DNA of 64,000 nt from Pseudobutyrivibrio sp. (GCF_017471675.1 NZ_JAFUSK010000028.1:1-64000); one strand, 5' to 3'; shown: positions 1-8,779, numbered from the stretch's first letter. Made by a program: numbers and translations. Notes: generated by a model not told the origin, from the sequence alone.

Positions 1-150
1 TAATATGAATGCAATTAATACTAATATTGCCGCCACTGCTATTATGAAACCCACCAAGTGTCTGTGAGATACATACAGTGCCTTCGAATAGTCAAAGCCG
101 TGAAAGGACACGTGACGTATGCTCGTTTGTGGCATTAAGAAAATCAGCAA
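1..150 (-). CDS. Partial membrane protein, cut by the left edge (tentative)
   Basis: The minus strand stays open from the left edge to about position 183. A GGAG Shine-Dalgarno lies five bases before a TTG at 150; an in-frame ATG follows at 135. The reading gives a short basic segment containing TSIRHVSFHGF and then a strongly hydrophobic stretch, VGFIIAVAAILVLIAFIL, typical of a first membrane helix. It would be transcribed divergently from the NlpC/P60 gene. I do not recognise the family, and only about 50 residues lie in the window. The support is the open frame, the ribosome binding site and the believable N-terminus; it could still be chance. Confidence 0.4.
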   Translation of the reverse strand, partial: MLIFLMPQTSIRHVSFHGFDYSKALYVSHRHLVGFIIAVAAILVLIAFIL

Positions 151-183
151 TTCTTCTCCAATGATGCAATTAGCTAGGGGCAC

Positions 184-311
184 TGTCTAATGCCTAAGGC
201 GGCCACAGGCAGATGTAGCGGGGCTAGTCTGGGGTGCAAAGAGCAGGGCGGTTTGCTGCTAAATCCCCATAACTTAATTACGTGTATGTCGGTGAATAGT
301 TTGTTTTATTA
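184..311. other. Divergent intergenic region with a G/C-rich fold
   Basis: Unlike most spacers here this one is G+C-rich. It can form a two-part helix: TGGGG pairs with CCCCA around 221-265, enclosing AGCAG/CTGCT. A second perfect match, GGCATTA (131-137) with TAATGCC (188-194), could sequester the start region of the tentative minus-strand gene. I compared it by eye with c-di-AMP, c-di-GMP, cobalamin and T-box leaders, tmRNA and RNase P and found no convincing match. It may be a leader of the minus-strand gene. Confidence 0.3.
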
Positions 312-340
312 TTGAAAACGTGGCGGATAAACGGTATCAT
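312..340 (+). promoter_or_regulatory. Sigma-A type promoter of the NlpC/P60 gene
   Basis: TTGAAA (312-317) and TATCAT (335-340) are separated by 17 bases. Transcription would start near 347, giving a leader of about 60 bases before the ATG at 408. Confidence 0.6.
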
Positions 341-407
341 AATGTTGTGAGATTATGAGAATTTGCACTAGATGTAGGGCTAGGCCCTTAGGTTGGAGAT
401 AGTGTTT

Positions 408-1511
408 ATGAGATATAAGAAGGTTATACGGACAGCGGTGTGTGTAGCTGTCGCAGTTTGTATGTTGGCGTCGGATTCTACAGTTTCTAATGCGGTGCGT
501 TCTATTTCGGAGATAGAGGCGGAACAGGATTCACTGCAGGATGAAATCGATACGTTGGATGCTGATTTATATAGTTTGGTAAGCCAGATTACAGAGATTG
601 AGAATGCAATCGCTGAGACGGAGGCAGAGATAGTAGATACGGAGGCTTCTTTGGAGGAGGCTAAGGCTGCTAGGGATTCCCAGTATCAGTCTATGAAGCT
701 ACGTATTAAGTATATGTATGAGAAGGAGAACCCTAGCATATTTGAGATGCTTGTTTCATCGGGTTCTATTAGTCAGTTTCTGAATAGGTTGGAGTACGCT
801 AATAGCGTATATGAATATGATAGAGAAAAGCTTAATCAGTTTGAGGCTACCCAGGCGGAAATTGAAGAGCTTGCAGCAGCCTTAGAGGAAGAGAAGGCTG
901 GTCTTGAATCATCTAAGAAGGAACTTGCATCTCAGGAGGCTTCACTGGAGGCCATGATTGATGAGAAGCGTGGCGAGATGGATGATTTGGATGCTGAGCT
1001 GAAAGAGGCTAAGGAGATTGCGGCTAGGGAGGCAGCTCTTAGGGCTGCAAGAGCAGCAGCAGCGGCGGCAGCAAATGGTAATAGCTCTGGTGGGGCTAAT
1101 ACATCAGCAAGCTCTAGTTACAATGTTAATGGCGATTTGAACCCAGGATATTCAACTGGCGTTAGTGGTTCAAGCGTTGTATCATATGCTAATCAATATG
1201 TGGGCAACAGATATGTGTGGGGAGGTAATTCCCTTACAGAAGGCTGTGATTGCTCAGGATTTGTACAGCAGGTTTTGGCTAATTTTGGAATCAATTATGG
1301 TGCAAGAATGACTTCGGGCGGATTTAGGAGTGTCGGTCAAGAGGTTAGCTATAATTACATGCAACCCGGTGATATAGTTTGCTACCCTGGACATGTAGCA
1401 ATCTATGCAGGTGGTGGTACTATTGTGGAGGCACAGAGTACAGCTACCGGTATTACTAATTATCGCTCAGTCAATTGCCATTCAATTATTACAATACGAA
1501 GGGTGCTATGA
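408..1511 (+). CDS. Secreted NlpC/P60 peptidoglycan endopeptidase with N-terminal coiled coil
   Basis: This is a cell-wall hydrolase of 367 residues. A signal peptide (about residues 1-30) is followed by a long acidic coiled coil (about 35-210) of the CwlO/PcsB type, an Ala-rich and Ser/Gly-rich linker, and an NlpC/P60 domain (about 255-367). The catalytic Cys is in DCSGFV (about residue 281) and the His in GHVAIY (about 328). Family members cut the D-Glu to diamino-acid bond of stem peptides, and the coiled coil usually regulates the enzyme, often through FtsEX. The ATG at 408 is chosen because GGAG at 395-398 is correctly spaced; an upstream in-frame TTG at 393 has no such signal. The stop overlaps the next start as ATGA, so the two genes are translationally coupled. 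Confidence 0.88.
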   Translation: MRYKKVIRTAVCVAVAVCMLASDSTVSNAVRSISEIEAEQDSLQDEIDTLDADLYSLVSQITEIENAIAETEAEIVDTEASLEEAKAARDSQYQSMKLRIKYMYEKENPSIFEMLVSSGSISQFLNRLEYANSVYEYDREKLNQFEATQAEIEELAAALEEEKAGLESSKKELASQEASLEAMIDEKRGEMDDLDAELKEAKEIAAREAALRAARAAAAAAANGNSSGGANTSASSSYNVNGDLNPGYSTGVSGSSVVSYANQYVGNRYVWGGNSLTEGCDCSGFVQQVLANFGINYGARMTSGGFRSVGQEVSYNYMQPGDIVCYPGHVAIYAGGGTIVEAQSTATGITNYRSVNCHSIITIRRVL

Positions 1512-2224
1512 GAATACAAAAGCTTCTAAAACCGATGGTGTTACTGATTTGCGTAGGGGTTATGCTCTACGCATTTCTTACCATGGGAAACGGTAGGGGT
1601 CCTCTTGATTATTGGGAACATTTGGATGATACCGCCTTTACCATCGATGATGAGGAAGTTACCTTTGAGGATTTGGCCTTTTACATTCTCTTTGAGGAGA
1701 GAAAGGTGGAGGAACAGGCCAGAATCTATAATAAGGACTATACCAAGGATTATTGGAATATCCATACCGATGATAAGTTTATTCAGACAGAGGCCAAGGA
1801 TGCAGTTTTAAATATGGCAGTGCATGATTATCTGTTTTATCAGATGGCTGTGGATGAGGGCATGGATAAGCTTAACGGAGTTGAGCAGATAGAGCTTGAA
1901 GGCTCCGTTAGTGATTTTTGGGAAGATATGCTGGACGTTCAGTGGGAGCATTTGCCATGTGATGAAGAAACTATCAACAATCAGATTCGCATTGCTGCTG
2001 TGGCTGAAAAATATGGCAATTATCTTGCCAAGGAGAATAATACCAGCAAGGCCGCCTATAGGTATGATGGTTATTATTACAGTCAGATTCTTGAAAATCA
2101 TAAGCTAAAGGTGAATAATAAGCTGTGGAAAAAGCTGGTGTTAGGAGATATTACTCTGGCACACGGGCGGATTAATTATATAAATGGATTGACTGATGAG
2201 GACAAGAAAAAGAGCAAAGAATAG
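1508..2224 (+). CDS. Membrane-anchored SurA/PrsA N-domain-like protein
   Basis: The protein has 238 residues. A single N-terminal hydrophobic segment (about residues 8-26, VLLICVGVMLYAFLTMG) is followed by an acidic extracytoplasmic domain. The stretch FTIDDEEVTFEDLAFYILFE resembles the start of SurA/PrsA-type chaperone N-domains, where a short strand is followed by a helix, but no parvulin catalytic domain follows. A role in folding or wall assembly next to the hydrolase upstream is therefore only inference. The start ATG at 1508 overlaps the upstream stop (ATGA). The next gene begins 13 bases after the stop. Confidence 0.7.
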   Translation: MRIQKLLKPMVLLICVGVMLYAFLTMGNGRGPLDYWEHLDDTAFTIDDEEVTFEDLAFYILFEERKVEEQARIYNKDYTKDYWNIHTDDKFIQTEAKDAVLNMAVHDYLFYQMAVDEGMDKLNGVEQIELEGSVSDFWEDMLDVQWEHLPCDEETINNQIRIAAVAEKYGNYLAKENNTSKAAYRYDGYYYSQILENHKLKVNNKLWKKLVLGDITLAHGRINYINGLTDEDKKKSKE

Positions 2225-2237
2225 AAAGGCAATACAA

Positions 2238-3110
2238 ATGGTTAAGTTAAACAGAAATGACCCATGCTGGTGTGGCAGTGGTCGAAAATACAAGCAGTGT
2301 CACGAGGCATTCGATAGAAAAATCGAAAGCTTTGCAGTAAAGGGACATAAGGTTCCTACACACAACATGATTAAAACACCTGAGCAGGTGGAGAAGATTA
2401 AGAAATCGGCAGTTATTAATATGGCATGTCTTGATGCGGTTGCAGAGGCAATCTGCGAGGGAATGCCAACATCAGAAATCGATAGAATCGTATACGAGAC
2501 AACTACAAAAATGGGCGGAATCCCTGCACCACTTAATTACGAGGGCTTCCCATATAGCGTGTGTACATCGGTAAATGACCAGGTGTGCCACGGATATCCA
2601 TCTGATGATGTTATCCTCAAGAGCGGTGATATTGTAAATGTTGATTGCTCTACTATCTTGGATGGATATTTCTCTGATTCGTCACGTATGTTTATGATTG
2701 GTGATGTTGCTCCAGAGACTAAGAAGCTAGTAGAGGTTACAAAGGAGTGCTGCGACCTTGGCCTTGAGCAGGTTAAGCCTTGGGGCTTCCTTGGAGATGT
2801 AGGTGCTGCTATCTGCAAGCATGCTCACGCTAATGGCTACCAGGTTGTACGTGAAATCGGTGGACATGGTGTGGGGCTTGAATTCCACGAGGAGCCATGG
2901 GTTGGTTATAATACACTCCCTGGTACAGAGCTGTTACTTGTTCCTGGATTTATGTTTACAATCGAGCCTATGATTAACATGGGTACACAGAAGATTAAGA
3001 CAGACCCTAACAATGGCTGGGAGGTTTCAACACTTGATGGTAAACCTTCTGCTCAGTGGGAGTATCAGGTACTTGTTACAGAGACAGGCTACGAAGTAAT
3101 TTCTTATTAA
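2238..3110 (+). CDS. map: Methionine aminopeptidase, type I, with SEC-C zinc motif
   Basis: This enzyme (290 residues) removes the initiator Met from nascent proteins. The N-terminus carries a SEC-C zinc-binding motif (NDPCWCGSGRKYKQCH, about residues 5-20), found in the longer Clostridial and mycobacterial forms and thought to aid ribosome association. The pita-bread metalloprotease ligands are present in order: the two Asp of DGYFSDSSR, the His of GGHGVG, the Glu of FTIEPM and the Glu of WEYQVLVTE. The ATG at 2238 is preceded by AGAAAGG; an in-frame upstream ATG at 2196 lies inside the preceding gene and adds residues unlike the family. Confidence 0.93.
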   Translation: MVKLNRNDPCWCGSGRKYKQCHEAFDRKIESFAVKGHKVPTHNMIKTPEQVEKIKKSAVINMACLDAVAEAICEGMPTSEIDRIVYETTTKMGGIPAPLNYEGFPYSVCTSVNDQVCHGYPSDDVILKSGDIVNVDCSTILDGYFSDSSRMFMIGDVAPETKKLVEVTKECCDLGLEQVKPWGFLGDVGAAICKHAHANGYQVVREIGGHGVGLEFHEEPWVGYNTLPGTELLLVPGFMFTIEPMINMGTQKIKTDPNNGWEVSTLDGKPSAQWEYQVLVTETGYEVISY

Positions 3111-3123
3111 GGTGAATTGAATA

Positions 3124-3828
3124 ATGATTAGATTAGACAAGCTTTTGGTAGAATTAAATATCGGAACCAGGTCTGAAGTTAAGGCTCTTCTTAAGAAGGG
3201 CCTTATTTTTGTAGACGGGCAAAAGGCGTTAAAGCCTGAAGCAAAGGTGGATGAAAACACTGTAGTGATTACATATCAGGGGAAGGAATATACATACAAG
3301 AAGTTTTCTTACTATGTTATGAACAAGCCTAAGGGAGTTATCACCGCCACAGAGGATGCTAAGGATAGGACAGTTATGGATGTGTTTTATAGCAAATGTC
3401 CAGATGCACCTAGGGGCTTGGCACCTGTAGGCAGGCTTGATAAGGATACTACAGGGCTTCTGCTTATCACTAACGATGGGCAGTTGGCTCACGATATGTT
3501 GTCCCCTAAAAAGCATGTGGATAAAACATATTTTGTAACCCTTGATGATGAATTAACATCAGATGATGTAGCTAAATTAGAAGAAGGTGTACACATCGGT
3601 GAGGGGGATTTAACAGCACCTGCCACTGTAGAATATTCTGGTGGAAATACCTGCTATATCACTATTCATGAAGGAAAATTCCACCAGGTTAAGCGAATGT
3701 TTTTTGCTGTAGGACGTGAGGTAATAGAGCTTAAACGTACAGCTTTTGGACCTCTAAAGCTGGACGAAGAAAAATTAAAAGAAGGAGAAATTTGCGAATT
3801 AGAACACTTTAACTCATTAAAGTATTGA
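3124..3828 (+). CDS. rsuA: 16S rRNA pseudouridine synthase, RsuA family
   Basis: The protein has 234 residues. An S4 RNA-binding domain (about 1-50, MIRLDKLLVELNIGTRSEV) is followed by the synthase domain, with the family signature GRLDKDTTGLLLITNDG that contains the catalytic Asp. The pattern MNKPKGVITAT is also typical. RsuA makes pseudouridine 516 in 16S rRNA; RluB, RluE and RluF are relatives, and the modest length and complete S4 domain favour RsuA. The start lies 13 bases after map, suggesting one transcript. The promoter of the liv operon overlaps its stop codon. Confidence 0.85.
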   Translation: MIRLDKLLVELNIGTRSEVKALLKKGLIFVDGQKALKPEAKVDENTVVITYQGKEYTYKKFSYYVMNKPKGVITATEDAKDRTVMDVFYSKCPDAPRGLAPVGRLDKDTTGLLLITNDGQLAHDMLSPKKHVDKTYFVTLDDELTSDDVAKLEEGVHIGEGDLTAPATVEYSGGNTCYITIHEGKFHQVKRMFFAVGREVIELKRTAFGPLKLDEEKLKEGEICELEHFNSLKY

Positions 3829-3853
3829 CTCTTGAATTAATAAGTTTTATTAT
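3825..3853 (+). promoter_or_regulatory. Promoter of the branched-chain amino-acid transport operon
   Basis: TTGACT (3825-3830) and TATTAT (3848-3853) are 17 bases apart; an overlapping TATAAT at 3851-3856 gives a 20-base spacer. The -35 box overlaps the rsuA stop codon. The roughly 95-base leader contains a TGAAA...TTTCA inverted repeat before the AGGAGGG at 3941. Confidence 0.65.
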
Positions 3854-3954
3854 AATCTTCAAAAGAGGGGTTTTAGCCTTTAAAGTATTAAAGCGTGAAA
3901 GTGAAATTTGCCATTTGGGGAGAGCAGTTTCATGAAGAATAGGAGGGATTGAAG

Positions 3955-5142
3955 ATGAAGAAAAAGATTCTAAGCATGGGTCTTTGCGCGGCACTTACTG
4001 CATCATTATTTGCAGGCTGCGGAGCAAACGGCGGTGCAGCTACATCAACAGAGACAGTTGATACATCGGGAGAGCTTACATGGAGACTTGGAGGTATTGG
4101 GCCAATTACAGGGGGTGCAGCTCAGTACGGTCAGGGAGTTATGAACGCTATACAGATTGCGGTAGACGAGGTTAATGAGGCAGGCGGAATTAATGGCTAT
4201 AAGGTTTCATTTAATTTCCAGGATGACGAGACAGATCCTCAGAAGGCAGTTAATGCTTACAATACTCTTAAGGATTGGGGCATGCAGATATTAGAAGGTA
4301 CAGTAACATCAGGTGCATGTGCAGCGGTTTCAGCAGAAACATACAACGACAGAATTTTCCAGCTTACACCATCTGCATCATCAACAAGTGTTACTGAAGG
4401 ACACGACAACACATTCCAGATTTGTTTCTCAGACCCTAACCAGGGTACAGTTTCAGCAGATTATATCGCTGAAAACTCACTTGGAACAAAGATTGGTATT
4501 ATCTATGATAGTTCTGATCCATATTCATCAGGTGTTTATCAGAACTTTGCTAAAGAGGCAGCAAATGTAGGTCTTGAAATCGTAGCAACTGAAGCTTTCA
4601 CAGCAGACAACAAGACAGATTTCTCAACACAGCTTCAGAAATGTAAGGATGCAGGAGCAGATTTGTTATTCCTTCCATTCTACTATCAGGAAGGCTCAGT
4701 AGTTCTTAAGCAGGCACACGATATGTCTTATGCACCAATCATGTTTGGTGTAGACGGATTTGATGGACTTCTTGGTGTTAAGGACTTCGATGTTAGCCTT
4801 GCAGAGGGTGTATATCTTCTTACACCATTCGCAGCAGATGCTACTGATGATGCTACAAAGAACTTCGTAACTAAGTATGAAGAGCAGTTCGGCGGCACAC
4901 CTAACCAGTTTGCAGCAGATGCTTACGATGGAGTTTACATCTTAAAGGAAGCACTTGAGTCTGCAGGACTTACACCAGAGGCTTCTAACGAGGAAATCTG
5001 CGAAGCTCTTATTGGAGCAATCCAGAATGTAAACTACAATGGACTTACAGGTGAGGGCATGACATGGAACGAAAAAGGTGAAGTATCTAAGAGTCCTAAG
5101 GCTGTCATCATCGAAAATGGCGGATATGTATCTGTAGAATAA
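3955..5142 (+). CDS. livJ: Branched-chain amino-acid ABC transporter, substrate-binding lipoprotein
   Basis: The protein has 395 residues. The signal peptide ends in the lipobox LFAGC (about residues 19-23), so it should be lipid-anchored outside the membrane. The rest is a periplasmic-binding-protein type I (LivJ/LivK) fold: GPITGGAAQYGQG near the N-terminus, then the typical DDETDPQKAVNAYNTL and DSSDPYSSG segments. It delivers Leu/Ile/Val or related substrates to LivHM. The ATG at 3955 has AGGAGGG seven bases upstream; the in-frame TTG at 3949 is too close to that signal. It is the first gene of the operon and probably the most expressed, because a hairpin and a repeat follow it before livH. 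Confidence 0.92.
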   Translation: MKKKILSMGLCAALTASLFAGCGANGGAATSTETVDTSGELTWRLGGIGPITGGAAQYGQGVMNAIQIAVDEVNEAGGINGYKVSFNFQDDETDPQKAVNAYNTLKDWGMQILEGTVTSGACAAVSAETYNDRIFQLTPSASSTSVTEGHDNTFQICFSDPNQGTVSADYIAENSLGTKIGIIYDSSDPYSSGVYQNFAKEAANVGLEIVATEAFTADNKTDFSTQLQKCKDAGADLLFLPFYYQEGSVVLKQAHDMSYAPIMFGVDGFDGLLGVKDFDVSLAEGVYLLTPFAADATDDATKNFVTKYEEQFGGTPNQFAADAYDGVYILKEALESAGLTPEASNEEICEALIGAIQNVNYNGLTGEGMTWNEKGEVSKSPKAVIIENGGYVSVE

Positions 5143-5150
5143 TGGAGTCC

Positions 5151-5237
5151 GGCTGTTACGCCTACAAGCAATAAATCACTACGCTCAGCGGGATGCTTCG
5201 CTTAAGTAATTTTTTGCTTGTAGACTACAGCCTCATC
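5151..5237. repeat. Covarying intergenic hairpin repeat, copy A
   Basis: Nested inverted repeats: GGCTGT (5151-5156) with ACAGCC (5227-5232) outside, then CTACAAGCAA (5162-5171) with TTGCTTGTAG (5214-5223), then AGCG/CGCT at the tip. Copy B at 60816-60899 keeps the boundary words (CTGTTACGC on the left, CTACAG then CTCAT on the right) but has a different stem. The right end is partly duplicated, CTACAGCCTCATCTA occurring at about 5225 and again at about 5244. Confidence 0.7.
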
Positions 5238-5296
5238 TATAATCTACAGCCTCATCTAAGGACTATAAGATATATAATACGGGGGAACATCAATGG

Positions 5297-5318
5297 CGAT
5301 GCGGGGAGACCCGCATCG
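5297..5318 (+). terminator. Perfect hairpin between livJ and livH (partial terminator or mRNA stabiliser)
   Basis: CGATGCGGG (5297-5305) pairs perfectly with CCCGCATCG (5310-5318) around a GAGA tetraloop; a short TTTAATTTTT stretch follows. It sits about 30 bases before livH. Such a hairpin commonly protects or limits transcription so that the binding protein is made in excess over the permease; that role is inference. Confidence 0.6.
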
Positions 5319-5346
5319 ACTTTAATTTTTGAAAGAGAGATTAGGT

Positions 5347-6228
5347 ATGGGATTTTTAACCTATTTGATAAATGGACTTAGCCTGGGAAGCGTGTATGCG
5401 CTGATCGCCCTTGGCTACACAATGGTATACGGCATTGCAAAGATGCTAAATTTCGCCCACGGTGATGTAATCATGCTGGGAGCTTATTTAGTGTTTATGT
5501 GTATGTCAAATGCAGGACTTCCTGCTGTAGTTTCTATTGTTATTGCAATTGTTTGCTGTACTGCAATCGGAATAATTATAGAAAAGATAGCATACAAGCC
5601 ACTTAGAAGGGCAACCAATCTTGCGGTACTTATCACTGCAATTGGTGTCAGCTATTTCTTACAGAATATGGCTCTTTTAATCTTTGGTTCAAATCCTGTA
5701 TCCTTCACATCAGTTGTAAAATGGTCAGGATTATCACTGGCAGGTGGCCAGCTAAAAATCACAGGTAGCGCTATAGTTACAATCATCACATGTCTTATTA
5801 TCATGTTTGCGCTCATGTGGTTTGTTAAAAATACTAAGCCAGGTCAGGCAATGCGCGCTGTATCAGAGGATAAGGACGCAGCAATCCTTATGGGAATCAA
5901 TGTAAATGCAACTATATCCCTTACTTTTGCAATCGGCTCTGGACTTGCAGCAATAGCTGGGGCACTTTTGTGTAGTGCATATCCAACACTGAATCCATAC
6001 ACTGGATCAATGCCTGGTATCAAGGCATTTACCGCTGCTGTATTTGGTGGAATCGGCTCTATTCCAGGGGCGCTTATCGGTGGATTGTTGCTTGGGGTTA
6101 TCGAGATTTTGGCAAAGGCTTACATCTCAAGCCAGCTTGCTGATGCTATCGTATTTGCGGTACTTATTATCGTGCTGTTAGTGAAGCCAACAGGTATTCT
6201 TGGCAAGCAGATTAAAGAGAAAGTGTAG
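5347..6228 (+). CDS. livH: Branched-chain amino-acid ABC transporter permease LivH
   Basis: This membrane protein of 293 residues has about eight hydrophobic segments. Family motifs include SLGSVYALIALGYTMVYG at the N-terminus, LNFAHGDVIMLGAY, and in the second half the cytoplasmic loop MRAVSEDKDAAILMGINV, the ABC-ATPase contact. It pairs with LivM to form the channel. The ATG at 5347 is preferred over an in-frame TTG at 5329 because GAAAGAGAG lies before it and LivH proteins start near this point. livM follows after nine bases. Confidence 0.92.
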   Translation: MGFLTYLINGLSLGSVYALIALGYTMVYGIAKMLNFAHGDVIMLGAYLVFMCMSNAGLPAVVSIVIAIVCCTAIGIIIEKIAYKPLRRATNLAVLITAIGVSYFLQNMALLIFGSNPVSFTSVVKWSGLSLAGGQLKITGSAIVTIITCLIIMFALMWFVKNTKPGQAMRAVSEDKDAAILMGINVNATISLTFAIGSGLAAIAGALLCSAYPTLNPYTGSMPGIKAFTAAVFGGIGSIPGALIGGLLLGVIEILAKAYISSQLADAIVFAVLIIVLLVKPTGILGKQIKEKV

Positions 6229-6237
6229 GTGATATAA

Positions 6238-7311
6238 ATGAAGAAATTAAACGGATCTACCAGAAAATTAATATCATCTATTGCTATCATTGTAGTGCTT
6301 TATTTGGTAATGAACGGCATGCAGGCAACAGGCAATCTTAGCTCACTTATGAGCGGTCTTTTGGTTCCTGTTTGTGCTTATTCACTTGTTGCAATCGGAC
6401 TTAATCTTTGCGTTGGATATCTTGGGGAATTATCACTGGGCCATGCAGGATTTATGTGCGTAGGTGCTTTTACCTCAGCATTCTTTTCTAAGATGTATCA
6501 GGATGTAATCCCGGATGTTCCAAGATTTATTTTGGCGCTTATCATCGGTACATTCTTTGCAGCGCTGTTTGGATTTTTGATTGCCATTCCAGTACTTCGA
6601 CTTAGCGGAGATTATCTTGCAATCGTAACACTTGCCTTTGGCGAGATTATCAAGAATGTTATAAATGTACTTTACGTGGGAAAGGATGCAGCAGGGCTTC
6701 ATTTTTCACTTAAGGACATGATGGATTTAGGGCTGGATTTAGATGGAGTTGTTCTTATTAATGGTGCACAGGGAATCACAGGCACACCACGTCAGTCTAC
6801 ATTTACAATTGCAGTGATTCTGCTTATTGTAGCACTGATTATTACCCACAACTTTGTAAATTCCAGAACAGGTAGAGCAGTAAAGGCTATCCGTGATAAT
6901 CAGATTGCAGCAGAGACTGTAGGTCTTCCTATTACAAAATACAAGCTTACCGCATTTACCATATCTGCAGCCATAGCAGGAGTTGGTGGTGTTTTATATG
7001 CTCACAATATCAATTCCCTTACAGCCACAACCAACAACTTTGGCTACAACATGTCTATCATGATTCTTGTATATGTAGTGCTTGGTGGAATTGGAAACTT
7101 CTCTGGCTCTGTTATTGCAACAGTAGTACTTACCATGCTTCCAGAGATGTTAAGAGGACTTTCAACATATCGTATGTTGATTTACTCAATCGTGCTGATT
7201 GCATTGATGTTATTTAACTGGGCTCCAGGAATTCTCAAATTAAGAGAAGAGCACGGGCTTACAACAAAGCAGCTGTTTGGCAGATTTAAAAAGAAAAAGG
7301 AGGTGCAGTAA
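6238..7311 (+). CDS. livM: Branched-chain amino-acid ABC transporter permease LivM
   Basis: The second channel subunit has 357 residues and many hydrophobic segments. Characteristic pieces are LNLCVGYLGELSLGHAGFM, RLSGDYLAIVTLAFGEI and the ATPase contact loop GRAVKAIRDNQIAAETVGL. The C-terminus is short and basic (GRFKKKKEVQ). Its stop overlaps the livG start by one base (TAATG), which implies coupled translation. Confidence 0.92.
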   Translation: MKKLNGSTRKLISSIAIIVVLYLVMNGMQATGNLSSLMSGLLVPVCAYSLVAIGLNLCVGYLGELSLGHAGFMCVGAFTSAFFSKMYQDVIPDVPRFILALIIGTFFAALFGFLIAIPVLRLSGDYLAIVTLAFGEIIKNVINVLYVGKDAAGLHFSLKDMMDLGLDLDGVVLINGAQGITGTPRQSTFTIAVILLIVALIITHNFVNSRTGRAVKAIRDNQIAAETVGLPITKYKLTAFTISAAIAGVGGVLYAHNINSLTATTNNFGYNMSIMILVYVVLGGIGNFSGSVIATVVLTMLPEMLRGLSTYRMLIYSIVLIALMLFNWAPGILKLREEHGLTTKQLFGRFKKKKEVQ

Positions 7312-8069
7312 TGGCATTACTAGAGGTTACTAATCTTGGCATTTCCTTTGGAGGTCTTAGGGCTGTAGATGAGTTTAATCTTACAATCGAAAAGGGTGAG
7401 CTTTACGGCTTAATCGGTCCTAACGGTGCAGGAAAAACTACAGTATTTAATATGCTTACAGGCATTTACAAGCCTACAGATGGCAAGATTTTCTTAGATG
7501 GAAATAACATCACAGGAAAGCACACAGCTGATATCAACAAAGCTGGTGTTGCAAGGACTTTCCAAAATATCAGATTGTTTGGAGATCAATCGGTACTTGA
7601 TAATGTAAAAATCGGTCTACACAATCATTTTGAATATGGAACATTTACAGGAGTATTCCGTCTTCCAAAGTATTTTTCTATAGAGAAGGAAATGGATAAA
7701 AAAGCTCTTGAGATATTGTCAGTGTTTGGGCTTGATAAGGAGGCAGATGTACTGGCATCTAATCTTCCCTATGGTAAGCAGCGCCAGCTTGAAATAGCAA
7801 GAGCTTTGGCTACTAACCCTAAGCTGTTGTTGCTTGATGAACCGGCAGCTGGCATGAATCCTAACGAAACAAAGGATTTGATGGACACTATCGCACTTAT
7901 TCGTAAGGAATTTGGGGTAACCATCCTGCTTATCGAACATGATATGAAGCTTGTCTCAGGAATCTGTGAAAAGCTTACTGTACTAAACTTTGGGCGCGTC
8001 CTCGCCTCTGGCGAAACCACCGCCGTCCTAAACAACCCAGAGGTAATAAAGGCGTATTTGGGAGAATAA
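7311..8069 (+). CDS. livG: Branched-chain amino-acid ABC transporter ATPase LivG
   Basis: This ABC ATPase has 252 residues. Walker A is GPNGAGKTT (about residue 36). The LivG-specific insertion follows ARTFQNIRLFGDQSVLDNV. The signature reads LPYGKQRQLEIARAL, with YGKQ replacing the classical SGGQ as is usual in LivG. Walker B is LLLLDEPAAGMNP, and the His switch is in LLIEHDMKLV. It sits on the cytoplasmic face of LivHM together with LivF. Confidence 0.93.
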   Translation: MALLEVTNLGISFGGLRAVDEFNLTIEKGELYGLIGPNGAGKTTVFNMLTGIYKPTDGKIFLDGNNITGKHTADINKAGVARTFQNIRLFGDQSVLDNVKIGLHNHFEYGTFTGVFRLPKYFSIEKEMDKKALEILSVFGLDKEADVLASNLPYGKQRQLEIARALATNPKLLLLDEPAAGMNPNETKDLMDTIALIRKEFGVTILLIEHDMKLVSGICEKLTVLNFGRVLASGETTAVLNNPEVIKAYLGE

Positions 8070-8073
8070 ATAT

Positions 8074-8778
8074 ATGTTAAAAGTAGAAAACTTAGTAGTA
8101 AATTACGGCATCATTCAGGCCCTTAAGGGCATCTCCTTTGAAGTAAATGAAGGGGAAGTCATCGCCCTAATAGGTGCCAACGGCGCCGGCAAAACCACAA
8201 CCTTACAAACAATCTCGGGAATGCTTTCACCTACAAGTGGCAAGGTGCTTTTAGAGGGCACGGACATTACCAAGATTCCAGGTCATAAAATCGTTTCAAT
8301 GGGCCTTGCTCATGTGCCAGAGGGCAGACGAGTTTTTGGTGGCTTGACAGTGCTTGAAAACTTGAAAATGGGAGCATATACTAGAAGTAGTAAGACAGAG
8401 ATAGCCGAAAGCTTCGAGAGAATCTACGGAAGCTTTCCAAGATTAAAGGAGCGTCAAAACCAGCTGGCAGGTACTCTTTCAGGTGGTGAGCAGCAGATGC
8501 TTGCAATGGGTCGTGCTCTTATGAGCAAGCCTCGCATCGTGCTGATGGACGAGCCATCTATGGGATTGTCACCAATCTATGTAGATGAAATCTTCAACAT
8601 CATCGAAGAGATTTCTAAGGCTGGCACAACTGTCCTTCTAGTGGAGCAAAACGCCAAGAAGGCTCTCGCCATCGCCGATCGCGCCTACGTCTTAGAGACT
8701 GGCAACATCGTCCTCTCTGGCGACGCCGATGCCTTAATGAATGACGACTCTATCAAGAAGGCTTATTTAGGCGAATAA
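8074..8778 (+). CDS. livF: Branched-chain amino-acid ABC transporter ATPase LivF
   Basis: The second ABC ATPase has 234 residues. Walker A is GANGAGKTT, the Q-loop region contains HVPEGRRVFGGLTV (a LivF marker), the signature is LSGGEQQMLAMGRAL, Walker B is IVLMDEPSMGLSP and the switch follows as LLVEQNAKKAL. It starts four bases after livG. The operon ends here; a hairpin repeat beginning two bases after the stop may act as the terminator. Confidence 0.93.
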   Translation: MLKVENLVVNYGIIQALKGISFEVNEGEVIALIGANGAGKTTTLQTISGMLSPTSGKVLLEGTDITKIPGHKIVSMGLAHVPEGRRVFGGLTVLENLKMGAYTRSSKTEIAESFERIYGSFPRLKERQNQLAGTLSGGEQQMLAMGRALMSKPRIVLMDEPSMGLSPIYVDEIFNIIEEISKAGTTVLLVEQNAKKALAIADRAYVLETGNIVLSGDADALMNDDSIKKAYLGE

Positions 8779-8779
8779 A

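Noticed and set aside
184..311. c-di-AMP or c-di-GMP riboswitch before the NlpC/P60 gene
   Set aside because: A few words look similar, but the conserved cores are missing and the NlpC promoter at 312-340 lies downstream of the region, so it is not in that mRNA.
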